From RYN-230 sp963834705 (GTDB taxonomy: Bacteria; Actinomycetota; Actinomycetes; Streptosporangiales; Streptosporangiaceae): DNA of 64,000 nucleotides. Of the stretch, positions 25,734-34,893 are shown piece after piece. Positions within the stretch are counted from its first letter, which is position 1. Every line of letters begins with the position of its first letter. Made by a program: the position numbers and the translations under genes. The stretch is taken from NCBI GenBank assembly GCA_963834705.1, contig CAWICV010000012.1:660522-724521 (forward strand), read 5' to 3'. The notes under the pieces were generated by a model. It saw only the letters and a list, made by a program, of their open reading frames with translations. It made no database searches and was not told the origin of the DNA.

Positions 25734-26276
25734 ATGAGCACGGACAGCTCCCGGGAAGCCGCCGACAAGGCCCGGGCCGAACCGGCCCGGCCCGGGGAGA
25801 CCGTGGCCGAGCGGGCCGACCGCAATGTCATGGAGCTGCTCAACGAACTCCGCGTGGTCGGCATCGGCATCCAGGTCATGTTCGGCTTCCTGCTGACGAT
25901 CCCATTCGACAACCGGTTCACCAAGCTGGATCACACCGAGCGCGCCATCTACCTCGTCACCGTGGTGCTGGCCGCCCTGTCCACCGCGCTGCTGGTCGCA
26001 CCGGTCGCCTATCACCGGCTGCTGTTCCGGCGGCACGAGAAGGAGAGCCTGGTCCGGGTGACCAACGTGCTGGCCATCGCCGGGCTGATCACGGTGGGGC
26101 TGGCGGTGTGCTCGGCGGTACTGCTGGTGACCAGTTTCGTGGCCCCCGGGCTGCGCGCCACCGTGATCACGGCCGGGCTGGTCTGCGTGTTCGCCGCGCT
26201 GTGGTTCGCGCTGCCGCTGTCCCGCCGGGGCCGGGACGACATCGACAACGAAGAAGACCCGGCTCAAGGCCGCTGA
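25734..26276 (+). CDS. DUF6328 family membrane protein
   Basis: 180 residues with four membrane segments (about 45-65, 75-100, 115-135 and 140-160) after a 30-residue charged N-terminus. The block ELLNELRVVGIGIQVMFGFL is typical of DUF6328, sometimes named sodium:proton antiporter without evidence. ATG 25734 follows AGG. Divergent from the B12 operon; no role can be assigned. Confidence 0.75.
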   Translation: MSTDSSREAADKARAEPARPGETVAERADRNVMELLNELRVVGIGIQVMFGFLLTIPFDNRFTKLDHTERAIYLVTVVLAALSTALLVAPVAYHRLLFRRHEKESLVRVTNVLAIAGLITVGLAVCSAVLLVTSFVAPGLRATVITAGLVCVFAALWFALPLSRRGRDDIDNEEDPAQGR

Positions 26277-26353
26277 CCTCCGGCTTGCGCGGTTTCTTAC
26301 GATAGGCATATGAGGTGGCCAACACGCAAAACTGAGCCGTCCAGGGTGCGCGG

Positions 26354-28049
26354 ATGACCACGCCGACGCAGGACACCCCCGCCCTGACCGCAATCCTGAC
26401 CGTCGACGACGACCCCGGAGTGTCCCGGGCGGTGGCCCGCGACCTGCGGCGGCGCTACGGGGGCGAGTACCGGATCGTGCGGGCCGAGTCCGGCGCCGCG
26501 GCGCTGGACGCGCTGAGGGAGCTGAAGCTGCGCGGCGACCAGGTGGCGGTGCTGCTGGCCGACTACCGGATGCCGCAGATGAACGGCATCGAGTTCCTCG
26601 AAGCAGGCGATGGACCTCTACCCGGCCGCCCGCCGGGTGCTGCTCACCGCCTACGCCGACACCGACGCGGCCATCGAGGCGATCAACGTCGTCGACCTCG
26701 ACCACTACCTGCTCAAGCCGTGGGATCCGCCGGAGGAGAAGCTCTACCCGGTGATCGACGAGCAGCTGGACGCCTGGCGGGCCAGCGACCACCAGCCGGT
26801 GCACGAGACCAAGGTGGTCGGGCACCGCTGGTCGGCCCGCTCGCTCCGAGGTGCGCGAGTTCCTGGCCCGCAACCAGGTGCCCTACCGCTGGTACACCTC
26901 CGACGAGCCGGAGGGCGAGCGGCTGCTGGCCGCGGCCGGGCGCCGACGGGCGGACGCTGCCGCTGGTGATCACGCCGGACGGCGACGGCGCTGGTCGCGC
27001 CCGACCGACACCGAGCTGGCCGGCCGAGGTCGGGCTGACCACCACCCCGGCCGAGGACTTCTACGACCTGGTGGTGATCGGCGGCGGCCCGGCCGGGCTC
27101 GGCGCGGCCGTCTACGGCGCGTCCGAGGGGCTGCGCACCGTGCTGGTCGAGCGGACCGCGACCGGCGGCCAGGCCGGGCAGAGCTCGCGGATCGAGAACT
27201 ACCTCGGCTTCCCGGACGGGGTGTCCGGCGCGCAGCTCACCGACCGGGCCCGGCGGCAGGCGCCAAGTTCGGCGCCGAGCTGATCACCACCCGCGAGGTG
27301 GTCGGCCTCGAGGTCAACGGGTCGGCGCGCGCGGTCCGGTTCGCCGACGGCGGCACGATCGACGCGCACACGCGTCATCCTGGCCACCGGCGTCTCCTAC
27401 CGGCAGCTCGGCGCGCCCGGCCTGGCCGAGCTGACCGGCCGCGGCGTCTACTACGGCTCGGCGCTGACCGAGGCCGCCGGCTGCGCCGGCGCAGGACGTC
27501 TACATCGTCGGCGGCGCCAACTCGGCCGGCCAGGCCGCGGTGTACCTGTCCACGGCACGCCAAGTCGGTGACGCTGCTGGTGCGCGGGCCGTCGCTGGAG
27601 GCGTCGATGTCGTACTACCTGATCCAGCAGATCGCGGCGATCGACAACATCACGGTGCGGACCTGCACCGAGGTCGTCGAGGCGCACGGCGACGGAGCAC
27701 CTGGAGCGGCTGACCCTGCGCGACACGCGCGACCGGCGAGCACCGAGACGGTCGACGCCGGCTGGCTGTTCGTCTTCATCGGCGCCGCCCCGCGCACCGA
27801 CTGGCTGGACGGCGTGGTGGTCCGCGACGACCACGGCTTCGTGCTGGCCGGCCCGGACCTGTCCGTCGACGGGCCAGCAGCCCGCCGGGCTGGCAGCTGG
27901 ACCGGGCGCCCTACCACCTGGAGACCAGCGTGCCCGGCGTGTTCGTCGCCGGCGACGCCCGCGCCGAGTCGGCCAAGCGGGTCGCCTCCGCCGTCGGCGA
28001 GGGCGCCATGGCGGTCATGCTCGTGCACCGCTACCTGGAGAAGCTATGA
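26354..28049 (+). pseudogene. receiver + glutaredoxin-like + thioredoxin-reductase-like fusion, multiply frameshifted
   Basis: Joined across frames this is a protein of about 560 residues. A CheY-like receiver comes first (TVDDDPGVSRAV; phosphoacceptor Asp in LLADYRMPQMNG; Lys in LLKPWDPP). A short glutaredoxin-like domain follows (REFLARNQVPYRWY to TLPLVITPDG). The last 310 residues are a thioredoxin-reductase-like flavoprotein with FAD site VVIGGGPAGLGAAVYG and NADPH site YIVGGANSAGQAAVYLS. The redox CxxC of true TrxB is missing (GRGVYYGSAL). About fourteen one-base shifts, almost all insertions, occur from 26601 (GAAGCAGG), 26844 and 26940 onward; as written it cannot be made. The stop overlaps the kinase start (ATGA). 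Confidence 0.75.
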
Positions 28050-29542
28050 GCGCAGAGCCGCGACTCAGCACCGAGGACCAGACCGGCCTGCAGCCACCCG
28101 CGCAGACGCTGCCGTGCGACGTCGACGAGCTGCGCACCCTGTTCCTGTTCGAGAAGCTGGACGACGAGCAGCTGGACTGGCTGTGCCGCGACGGGCCGGG
28201 TCGAGCTGTTCGAGCCGGGCCAGGTCTACCGCGAGGGCGACCCGGCGACCTGCTTCTACGTGCTGCTCGAGGGCACGCTGGTGATGTCCCGCCGGGTCGG
28301 CGGCGACGACGTCGAGGTGACCCGCAGCCGACCAGCGCGGCGTGTACGCCGGGGCGTTCCAGGCCTACCTGGGCGACCGGGTGCCGCAGGTCTACAGCAA
28401 CTCGATGCGGGTCACCGAGCCGTCGCCGGTTCTTCGTGCTGGACGCGGACAAGTTCGCGGCGCATGATGCGCGACTGGTTCCCGATGGCGGTGCACCTGC
28501 TCGAGGGGCTGTTCTTCGGCATCCAGAACATCCAGCAGGCAGGTCGGCCAGCGGGAGCGGCTGCTCGCGCTGGGCTCGCTGTCGGCCGGCCTGACCCACG
28601 AGCTGAACAACCCGGCCGCCGCCGCGGTGCGGGCCACCGTCGACGCTGCGCGACCGGGTCGCCGGCATGCGGCACAAGCTGGCGCATGATCGCCGCCGGG
28701 CAGCTGGACCAGCACGGCGCTGGAGACGCTGGTCCGGCTGCAGGAGGAGGCGGCGGAGCGGGTGGCCAAGGCGCCCGAGCTGACCCCGATGGAGGCCTCC
28801 GACCGCGAGGACGCGCTCGCCGACTGGCTCGACGACCACGGCGTCGCCGGCGGCTGGGAGCTGGCGCCGACGTTCGTCCAGGCCGGGCTCGACGCCGGCT
28901 GGCTGGACCAGGTGGCGGCGGTCGTCGACGACGGCACCCTGGAGGGCGCCGTCCGCTGGCTGAACTACACGGTCGAGACCGAGCTGCTGATGAACGAGAT
29001 CGAGGACTCGACCACGCGGGTCTCGACGCCTGGTCGGCGCGGCCAAGCAGTACTCGCAGCTGGACCGGGCGCCGTTCCAGGTGATCGACGTGCACGAGCT
29101 GCTCGACAGCACGCTGCTGATGCTCAGCGCGCAAGATCGGCGACGGCATCACCGTGGTCAAGGACTACGACCGCACGCCTGCCGCACGATCCCGGCCTAC
29201 GCCGGCCGAGCTGAACCAGGTCTGGACCAACCTGATCGACAACGCGGTCAGCGCGATGGACGGCGCGCGGCACGCTGACCGTGCGCACCGCCCGCGACGA
29301 CGACTGGCTGCTGGTCGAGATCGGCGACACCGGGCCGGGCGTGCCGGCCGAGATCCAGGAGCCGGATCTTCGAGCCGTTCTTCACCACCAAGCCGGTCGG
29401 CGAGGGCACCGGCTCGGCCTGGACATCTCCTGGCGGATCGTGGTCAACAAGCACCACGGCGACCTGCGGGTGGAGTCCGTGCCCGGCGACACCCGGTTCC
29501 AGGTCCGGCTGCCGGTGACCGCCTCGACCGAGGCAGGACTGA
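28046..29542 (+). pseudogene. cNMP-binding-domain histidine kinase, multiply frameshifted
   Basis: The reconstructed product is about 490 residues. Residues about 30-150 form a CRP-like cyclic-nucleotide-binding domain (LFLFEKLDDEQLDWL, YREGDPATCFYVLLEG). A kinase core follows: phospho-His in LSAGLTHELNNPAAA, N-box NQVWTNLIDNAVSAM, G1 IGDTGPGVP and the G2 region. No membrane segment, so a cytoplasmic sensor; it is the natural partner of the receiver fusion with which it overlaps by four bases. At least ten one-base shifts interrupt it (for example near 28200, 28330 and 28430). Segment-by-segment codon bias remains good. Confidence 0.75.
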
Positions 29543-29898
29543 ATGGCCTGACGTGGCCCCGGGCGTCAACCCGGACGCCAGCCCAGCGGCACCGGATGCG
29601 TGGAGTGCGACGCGGCCGGCGGCTGGTGGTTCCACCTGCGCCGGTGCGCGCAGTGCGGGCACATCGGCTGCTGCGACAGTTCGCCGTCCCAGCACGCCAG
29701 CGCGCACGCCAGCGGCGACCGGCCACCCGCTCATCCGCAGCTTCGAGCCGGGCGAGGACTGGTTCTGGAACTACCCGGACGAGGCAGTTCTACGACGGGC
29801 CCGCCGCTGGCCCCGCCCGAGCATCACCCGCTGGACCAGCCGACGCCCGGCCCGGCCGGCCGGGTCCCGCGCCGACTGGACGCAGCCACCTGCACTGA
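29543..29898 (+). pseudogene. UBP-type zinc finger protein, frameshifted
   Basis: Joined across frames it is about 115 residues: CVECDAAGGWWFHLRRCAQC, GHIGCCDSSPSQHASAHA and HPLIRSFEPGEDWFWNYPDE, the full Cys/His ligand set of a ZnF-UBP domain. In eukaryotes this fold reads the free C-terminal Gly-Gly of ubiquitin. ATG 29543 follows directly on the kinase stop. About four or five one-base insertions break it (near 29549, 29592, 29718, 29785 and 29886). Probable third gene of the redox-signalling unit. Confidence 0.72.
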
Positions 29899-29967
29899 GC
29901 CCGGGGCGGCCCGCATGGCGTGACCGGGGGTGGCCGGAGATCCACTCCCGGCGCGCCGTGACAAGCT

Positions 29968-30570
29968 ATGCGGATGGGGATCGTGTCACCCGGTTTCCAC
30001 GGCCGGCGCCGCGGGGACCAGAAGCTTCCGCCGGGCCAGTACCTGGTCACCGACTTCCCGGTGCTGTCCGCCGGGCCCACCCCCCGGGTGGACACCGGAT
30101 CGTGGCGGTTCCGGTTGCAGACCGAGAGCGGCCAGGTCCGCGAGTGGACCTGGGCCGAGTTCCGCGCGCTGCCGGACGAGGACATCACGGTCGACATCCA
30201 CTGCGTAACGAAGTGGTCCAAGCTGACCACACACTGGCGCGGGGTGTCGCTGGACACCCTGCTGGCCGAGGCGGAGACCAGCGCGCAGTACATACTGGCG
30301 CACAGCTACGGCGGGTACACGACCAACCTGCCGCTGGCCGACGTGCGCGATGGGCAGGCTTGGATCGCGTTCGAGTACGAGGGCAAGCCGCTGACCGCCG
30401 AGCACGGCGGCCCGGCCCGGCTGCTGGTCCCGCACCTGTACTTCTGGAAATCCGCCAAATGGGTGCAAGGCATCGACTTGAGGGACAAGGACCAGCCAGG
30501 ATTCTGGGAGAGCCTCGGCTATAACAACTACGGAGACCCATGGCGGGAGCAGCGGTACTGGGGCGACTGA
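29968..30570 (+). CDS. sulfite-oxidase-like molybdopterin oxidoreductase
   Basis: 200 residues of the short YedY/sulfite-oxidase molybdopterin fold. The Mo-ligating cysteine is in DIHCVTKWSK (about 78); HSYGGYTTNLPLADV and KWVQGIDL follow. No signal peptide or Tat motif, so a cytoplasmic form. It overlaps the reductase gene by 31 bases, which implies a two-component enzyme that takes electrons from, or gives them to, the flavoprotein. The substrate is unknown. Confidence 0.85.
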   Translation: MRMGIVSPGFHGRRRGDQKLPPGQYLVTDFPVLSAGPTPRVDTGSWRFRLQTESGQVREWTWAEFRALPDEDITVDIHCVTKWSKLTTHWRGVSLDTLLAEAETSAQYILAHSYGGYTTNLPLADVRDGQAWIAFEYEGKPLTAEHGGPARLLVPHLYFWKSAKWVQGIDLRDKDQPGFWESLGYNNYGDPWREQRYWGD

Positions 30571-31289
30571 GCTGGCAGGATGGCACAGTCCGGGATATCC
30601 GCACGGAGACCGCGGCCGCGGTCAGCATCGCGATCGACCTGCCCAGCTGGGCTGGGCACCTGCCCGGGCAGCACGTGGACGTGCGGCTCACCGCCGAAGA
30701 CGGCTACTCGGTCGAGCGGTCCTATTCGATCGCCTCGGCGCCCGAGCCGGGCCGGGTGGAGCTGACCGTGCAGCGGCTGCCCTACGGCGAGGTCTCCCCG
30801 TACCTGACCGAGACGCTGATGCCCGGCTACCCGTTCGAGCTGCGCGGCCCGATCGGCGGCTGGTTCGTCTGGGACCCGGCCAGCACCGGCCCGGTGCTGC
30901 TGGTGGCGGGCGGCAGCGGCATCGTCCCGCTGATGTCCATGATCCGCAGCCGGGCGGCGGCGGGCAGCCACGCGCCGTTCCAGCTGCTCTATTCGGTCCG
31001 CTCTCCCGCCGACGCCCTCTACACCGCCGAGCTAGCCGAACGCCAGCGCCAGGCTGATGGCCTGCGCGTCGATTATCTGTACACCCGCTCAGTGCCAGCT
31101 GGGTGGCCGCGCCCGCCGGGCCGGCTCAGCGCCGCCGAGCTGCCCCGGGGCGATGACACCGGGGCGCCGCCCGCGGTGTTCGTCTGCGGCCCGACCGGGT
31201 TCGTGGAGGCGGCCGCTAACCTGCTCATCAAGGCCGGTCACCGGCCCGGTGCCATCAAGACGGAACGATTCGGACCTTCCGGAGGCTAA
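30540..31289 (+). CDS. ferredoxin-NADP reductase family oxidoreductase
   Basis: 249 residues. FAD site RSYSIASAP (about 61), NAD(P) site LLVAGGSGIVPLMSMI (about 120) and C-terminal VFVCGPTGFVEAA (about 216). No Fe-S domain. Starts within the molybdoenzyme gene, so translation is coupled. It is the probable electron partner of that enzyme. Confidence 0.87.
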   Translation: MAGAAVLGRLSWQDGTVRDIRTETAAAVSIAIDLPSWAGHLPGQHVDVRLTAEDGYSVERSYSIASAPEPGRVELTVQRLPYGEVSPYLTETLMPGYPFELRGPIGGWFVWDPASTGPVLLVAGGSGIVPLMSMIRSRAAAGSHAPFQLLYSVRSPADALYTAELAERQRQADGLRVDYLYTRSVPAGWPRPPGRLSAAELPRGDDTGAPPAVFVCGPTGFVEAAANLLIKAGHRPGAIKTERFGPSGG

Positions 31290-31291
31290 CC

Positions 31292-31558
31292 GTGCAGACC
31301 TACCTGGACGGCAATGCGCTGGCTGGGCCGCTCGGCGAGGTGTTCGCCGTGGACCTGACCACCGCGATGGGCCAGTGCGCCTCGTGCGGCGCCCGGGCCG
31401 CGATGGCCCAGGCCCACGTCTTCATGGACGGCCCGGGCGCGGTGGCCCGCTGCCAGACCTGCGGCCAGGTGCTGCTCCGGCTGGTGCACACGGCGGACCG
31501 GGCCTGGCTGGATCTGCGCGGGATCACCTCCCTCGAGATCTCGCTGCCCAGCGAGTGA
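31292..31558 (+). CDS. DUF6510 family zinc-ribbon-like protein
   Basis: 88 residues with two CxxC pairs, CASC (about 30) and CQTC (about 54), which can hold one zinc. The family nearly always follows this molybdoenzyme-reductase pair. GTG 31292 has GGAGG overlapping the end of the reductase gene, so it belongs to the same operon. Role unknown. Confidence 0.8.
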   Translation: MQTYLDGNALAGPLGEVFAVDLTTAMGQCASCGARAAMAQAHVFMDGPGAVARCQTCGQVLLRLVHTADRAWLDLRGITSLEISLPSE

Positions 31559-31570
31559 GGCGGCGGATAG

Positions 31571-32248
31571 ATGACCACCCCCGACGGGCCGGCTGACCGC
31601 CGGAACCTCCGGGTATCCGACGCAGAACGGGAACACGCCGCCGAGATGCTGCGCCGGGCGGCCGGTGACGGGCGGATCACCTTCGAGGAGCTGGACGACC
31701 GGCTCACCGCCGCCTACGCGGCCAGGACCTACGGCGAACTGGCCGCGATCACCGAGGACCTGCCCGAGTCGGGCCCGCAGCCGCCCGCTACGGTGACCGC
31801 GCCGCTGCCGCCAGTCGATCCCACGGCCCCCCGGTTCCCGGAATCCCGGATCGGCGGCACGCCCGGGTCGGCCATCTCGGTCGGGGTGATGAGCGAGGCG
31901 CACCGGTCGGGCGGCTGGGTAGTGCCGCCCAGCTACACCGCGGTGGCCATTATGGGCGCGGTCAGCCTCGACCTGCGCGAGGCCCGGTTCAGCGGGCACG
32001 AGGTGACAATCCAGACGTTCGCGCTGATGGGTGGCATTGACATCATCGTGGACGAGGAGATCACGGTAGACGTGTCCGGGTTCGCGTTCATGGGCGGTTT
32101 CGATCACCGGGCGACCGGGCCGGGCCTGCCCGGCGCGCCGCGGCTCAAGGTGGTGGGCTTCGCCATGATGGGCGGGGTGAACGTGCAGCGCCGCCCGCCG
32201 CGGAAGAAGAAGCCGCGCGAGCTGCGCGGCGAAGCCCCGTCAATGTGA
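31571..32248 (+). CDS. DUF1707 protein with LiaF-like C-terminal domain
   Basis: 225 residues. DUF1707 at about 12-65 (LRVSDAEREHAAEMLRRA, GRITFEELDDRL), a proline-rich linker, then a beta-helical domain (about 105-210) with repeated FALMGGIDI / FAFMGGFD / FAMMGGVNV, like the C-terminal half of LiaF/cell-wall stress sensors. No membrane segment. The C-terminus is basic (RRPPRKKKPRE). 12 bases after the DUF6510 gene. Confidence 0.8.
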   Translation: MTTPDGPADRRNLRVSDAEREHAAEMLRRAAGDGRITFEELDDRLTAAYAARTYGELAAITEDLPESGPQPPATVTAPLPPVDPTAPRFPESRIGGTPGSAISVGVMSEAHRSGGWVVPPSYTAVAIMGAVSLDLREARFSGHEVTIQTFALMGGIDIIVDEEITVDVSGFAFMGGFDHRATGPGLPGAPRLKVVGFAMMGGVNVQRRPPRKKKPRELRGEAPSM

Positions 32249-32424
32249 TCCAGCAGACATTCGCGCCAGGGCATATCCGGAGGACCATTCCGGTTGCCCT
32301 GGGTGGGTCCGCGGGAAAGGCCGCGGCCCGACGAGACGGAATGGCCGCCCGATCGGCGTCCGTTCCGGCCCGCCGTAGCTAAACGGCTGGCGCCGCCATA
32401 ACCGGCGTCAAGGAGGTACTCGTC

Positions 32425-32835
32425 ATGAAGCTCAGCCTGCGGTTCGCGCTGGATAATCTGTTCGTCCTCGGCGCGGCCTTCCTGGCTGTCTCGGCAATGG
32501 CATTCTCGGCCCCGGTGGCCGGCTGGCTGGCGTTCGGCGTCTCAGCCGGGCTCCTACTGCTGGCCATGGCCAGCCTGGGCACCGCCCGCCGGGCGGCCCA
32601 GCGCATCGGGCACGGCCTGGTCGGCCTGGCCGCGCTGTGGTCGCTGATCGCCGCGCTCATCTTCGCCGGCCCGGCGCTGACCTGGCTGGTTCTGGCCGAC
32701 GCGATCGCCCTGGGCGTGCTGGCCCTGGCCGATCTGGCCGCACACGAGGTCAGCACCGAGAACGTGGTGCACCGACTGGAGGTGACCGGCGACACCCGCG
32801 GCAGTGACCTGGCGAACGGGCGAGTCGCCGCCTAA
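32425..32835 (+). CDS. small four-helix membrane protein
   Basis: 136 residues; hydrophobic segments at about 12-32, 34-50, 65-82 and 85-103, followed by a polar tail. ATG 32425 follows AAGGAGG. I do not recognise a family. It ends at a strong terminator and stands alone. Confidence 0.65.
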   Translation: MKLSLRFALDNLFVLGAAFLAVSAMAFSAPVAGWLAFGVSAGLLLLAMASLGTARRAAQRIGHGLVGLAALWSLIAALIFAGPALTWLVLADAIALGVLALADLAAHEVSTENVVHRLEVTGDTRGSDLANGRVAA

Positions 32836-32852
32836 CAGGATTTATCCGCCCA

Positions 32853-32892
32853 GCCAGTGGCGGGGACGGCTCCGGCCGTCCCCGCCACTGGC
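32853..32892. terminator. terminator hairpin, 18-bp perfect stem
   Basis: Arms 32853-32870 and 32875-32892 pair perfectly around TCCG, 17 bases after the stop of the small membrane protein gene. Confidence 0.88.
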
Positions 32893-32987
32893 ATTTCCGG
32901 GCAAATCGCCGACCACCTCCGGGCAAACCCCGAACCCGACATACTGGCAAGATCCAGGGGACCGTCGCGCAGACAGGGAGCGATAGC

Positions 32988-34653
32988 ATGACCGATTCCG
33001 GGGCCGATTCCTTTGTTCCGCTGCCGGGCAGCGAGCGCGGGCCAGTGCCCGCGGCCGAGCAGGCCGGGCCGGTGGACGAGTCGCAGCGGATCGTGGTCAC
33101 CCTGGTGACCCGGCGCCGGTCCCCGCTGCCCCGGGACCTGGTCGATACGCCCGAGACGGTGACCCGCGAGCAGCTGGCCGAGCAGCACGGCACCGACCCG
33201 GCCGACATCGACTTCCTGCGCATCGTGCTGGCCCAGCACGGCCTGCAGGTCACCGAGGCCGACCCGGGCGCCCGGCGGGTCAAGGTCGAGGGCTCGCTGG
33301 CCGCGCTGAGTGAAGCGTTCGGCGCCCAGCTGAGCCTGGTGCGCAGCACGGCGCCGGGCTCGGATCAGCCGACCGAGCACCGGTACCGGCAGGGCGAGCT
33401 GCGCATCCCGGCCGAGCTGAACGGGATCGTGCTGGCCGTGCTCGGCCTGGACGACCGGCCGCAAGCCCGGGCGCACTTCCGCCGTGCGCCCAGCGCCACG
33501 GCCGAGGCGGCCGGGACAGGCGCGGCGGCGCCGGCCGCGGCCCCGGTGTCCTATACGCCGCCGCAGGTGGCCGAGCTGTACAAGTTCCCGGCCGGCACCG
33601 ACGGGACCGGGCACACCCTGGCCATCATCGAGCTGGGCGGCGGGTTCGGTGCCAGCGACCTGGACTCCTACTTCGGCGGGCTGAACCTGCCGGTGCCCTC
33701 GGTTACCGCGGCCAGCGTGGACGGCGCGGTCAACGCGGCCGGCCAGGACCCGAACGGCGCCGACGGGGAGGTGCTGCTGGACATCGAGGTGGCCGGCTCG
33801 GTCGCGCCGGGCGCGACCCAGGTGGTGTACTTCGCGCCCAACACCGACCAGGGCTTCGTGGACGCGGTGAGCACCGCGGTGCACGCTAGCCCGACGCCGA
33901 CCGCGATCAGTATCAGCTGGGGCCAGTCCGAGGACGCGTGGACCGCGCAGGGCCGCACTGCCCTGGACCAGGCGATGGCCGACGCGGCCGCGCTGGGCAT
34001 CACGGTGTGCGTCGCAGCCGGGGACAACGGCAGCGGCGACGCGGTGAGCGACGGCCAGGCGTACACCGACTTCCCGGCGTCCAGCCCGCACGCGCTGGCC
34101 TGCGGCGGGACCGCCCTGCACGGGGATGCGGCGACCGGGACGATCAGCGCGGAGACGGTGTGGAACGACGGGCGCGGCACGGCGCCACCGGTGGCGGGGT
34201 GAGCGACACGTTCCCGCTGCCGTCCTGGCAGGCGTCGGCCGGGGTGCCGGCCGGCGCGGCGCCGGCGCCGCGCCCGGCCGCGGCGTGCCCGACGTGGCCG
34301 GCTACGCCGACCCGCAGACCGGCTACCAGGTGCTGGTGGACGGGCAGTCGATGGTGGTCGGCGGGACCAGCGCGGTCGCCCCGCTGTGGGCGGCGCTGAT
34401 CTGCCGCATGACCCAGTCCACCGGGAAGCCGTTCGGCCTGCTCCAGCCGCTGCTGTACGCGGGCGTCACGGCGGGCACGGCCGCCGCCGGGTTCCAGGAC
34501 ATCACCGGCGGCAACAACGGCGCCTACTCGGCCGGCCCGGGCTGGGACGCGTGCACCGGCCTCGGCTCCCCCAACGGCACCGTCCTGCTCGGTGTGCTCG
34601 GCGCCGCACTAGCCAGCGCCACCCCACCCAGCGCCACCCCACCCAGCTCGTGA
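32988..34653 (+). pseudogene. S53 (sedolisin/kumamolisin-type) peptidase with two frameshifts
   Basis: The joined product is about 555 residues. A pro-S53 domain (about 35-175) precedes the catalytic domain, with Glu/Asp in GEVLLDIEVAGS (about 262), oxyanion region ISISWGQSEDAW, nucleophile Ser in VGGTSAVAPLWAA, and the Ca site FQDITGGNNG. Two one-base deletions, near 34181 and near 34265, take the frame through two changes; the first 404 residues end at a TGA at 34200. Acid-active pro-enzymes of this family are normally secreted; no signal peptide is visible here. Real decay or sequence error cannot be told apart. Confidence 0.8.
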
Positions 34654-34675
34654 TCATGCACCGCCCCCACCCAGC

Positions 34676-34727
34676 TCGTGATCTTGGCTTAGGTAGTACT
34701 AGAACCCGACCTAGGCCATGATCACGA
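34676..34727. repeat. intergenic hairpin, TCGTGATC family copy A
   Basis: Arms of 19 bases (34676-34694 and 34709-34727) pair at 17 positions around a loop with CTAGAACCC. Lies between the convergent S53 and GH42 genes. Related to the copies at 34759 and 49509. Confidence 0.75.
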
Positions 34728-34758
34728 TTCCGGCCGCCGCGCGCCCCATCCCTACCAC

Positions 34759-34820
34759 TCGTGATCATGAGTTTGCTGTCGCTAGAACGCGCTAGAACGA
34801 CAGCAAACTCATGATCACGA
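34759..34820. repeat. intergenic hairpin, TCGTGATC family copy B
   Basis: A perfect 23-bp stem (34759-34781 with 34798-34820) around a 16-base loop that repeats CTAGAACG-CG-CTAGAA. Follows copy A by 31 bases in the same convergent gap; probably a bidirectional terminator. Confidence 0.85.
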
Positions 34821-34893
34821 CCGGGGTGGCGGGGTTGGCCGAGCGCGGCGGCCCGGGGAGGGGCGGGCTAGACCGGTCGGCAGGGTGGCGCGG

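Noticed and set aside
26354..29898. Programmed frameshifting or recoding
   Set aside because: More than 25 shifts, no slippery heptamers or shared signal at the sites; error or decay explains it better.
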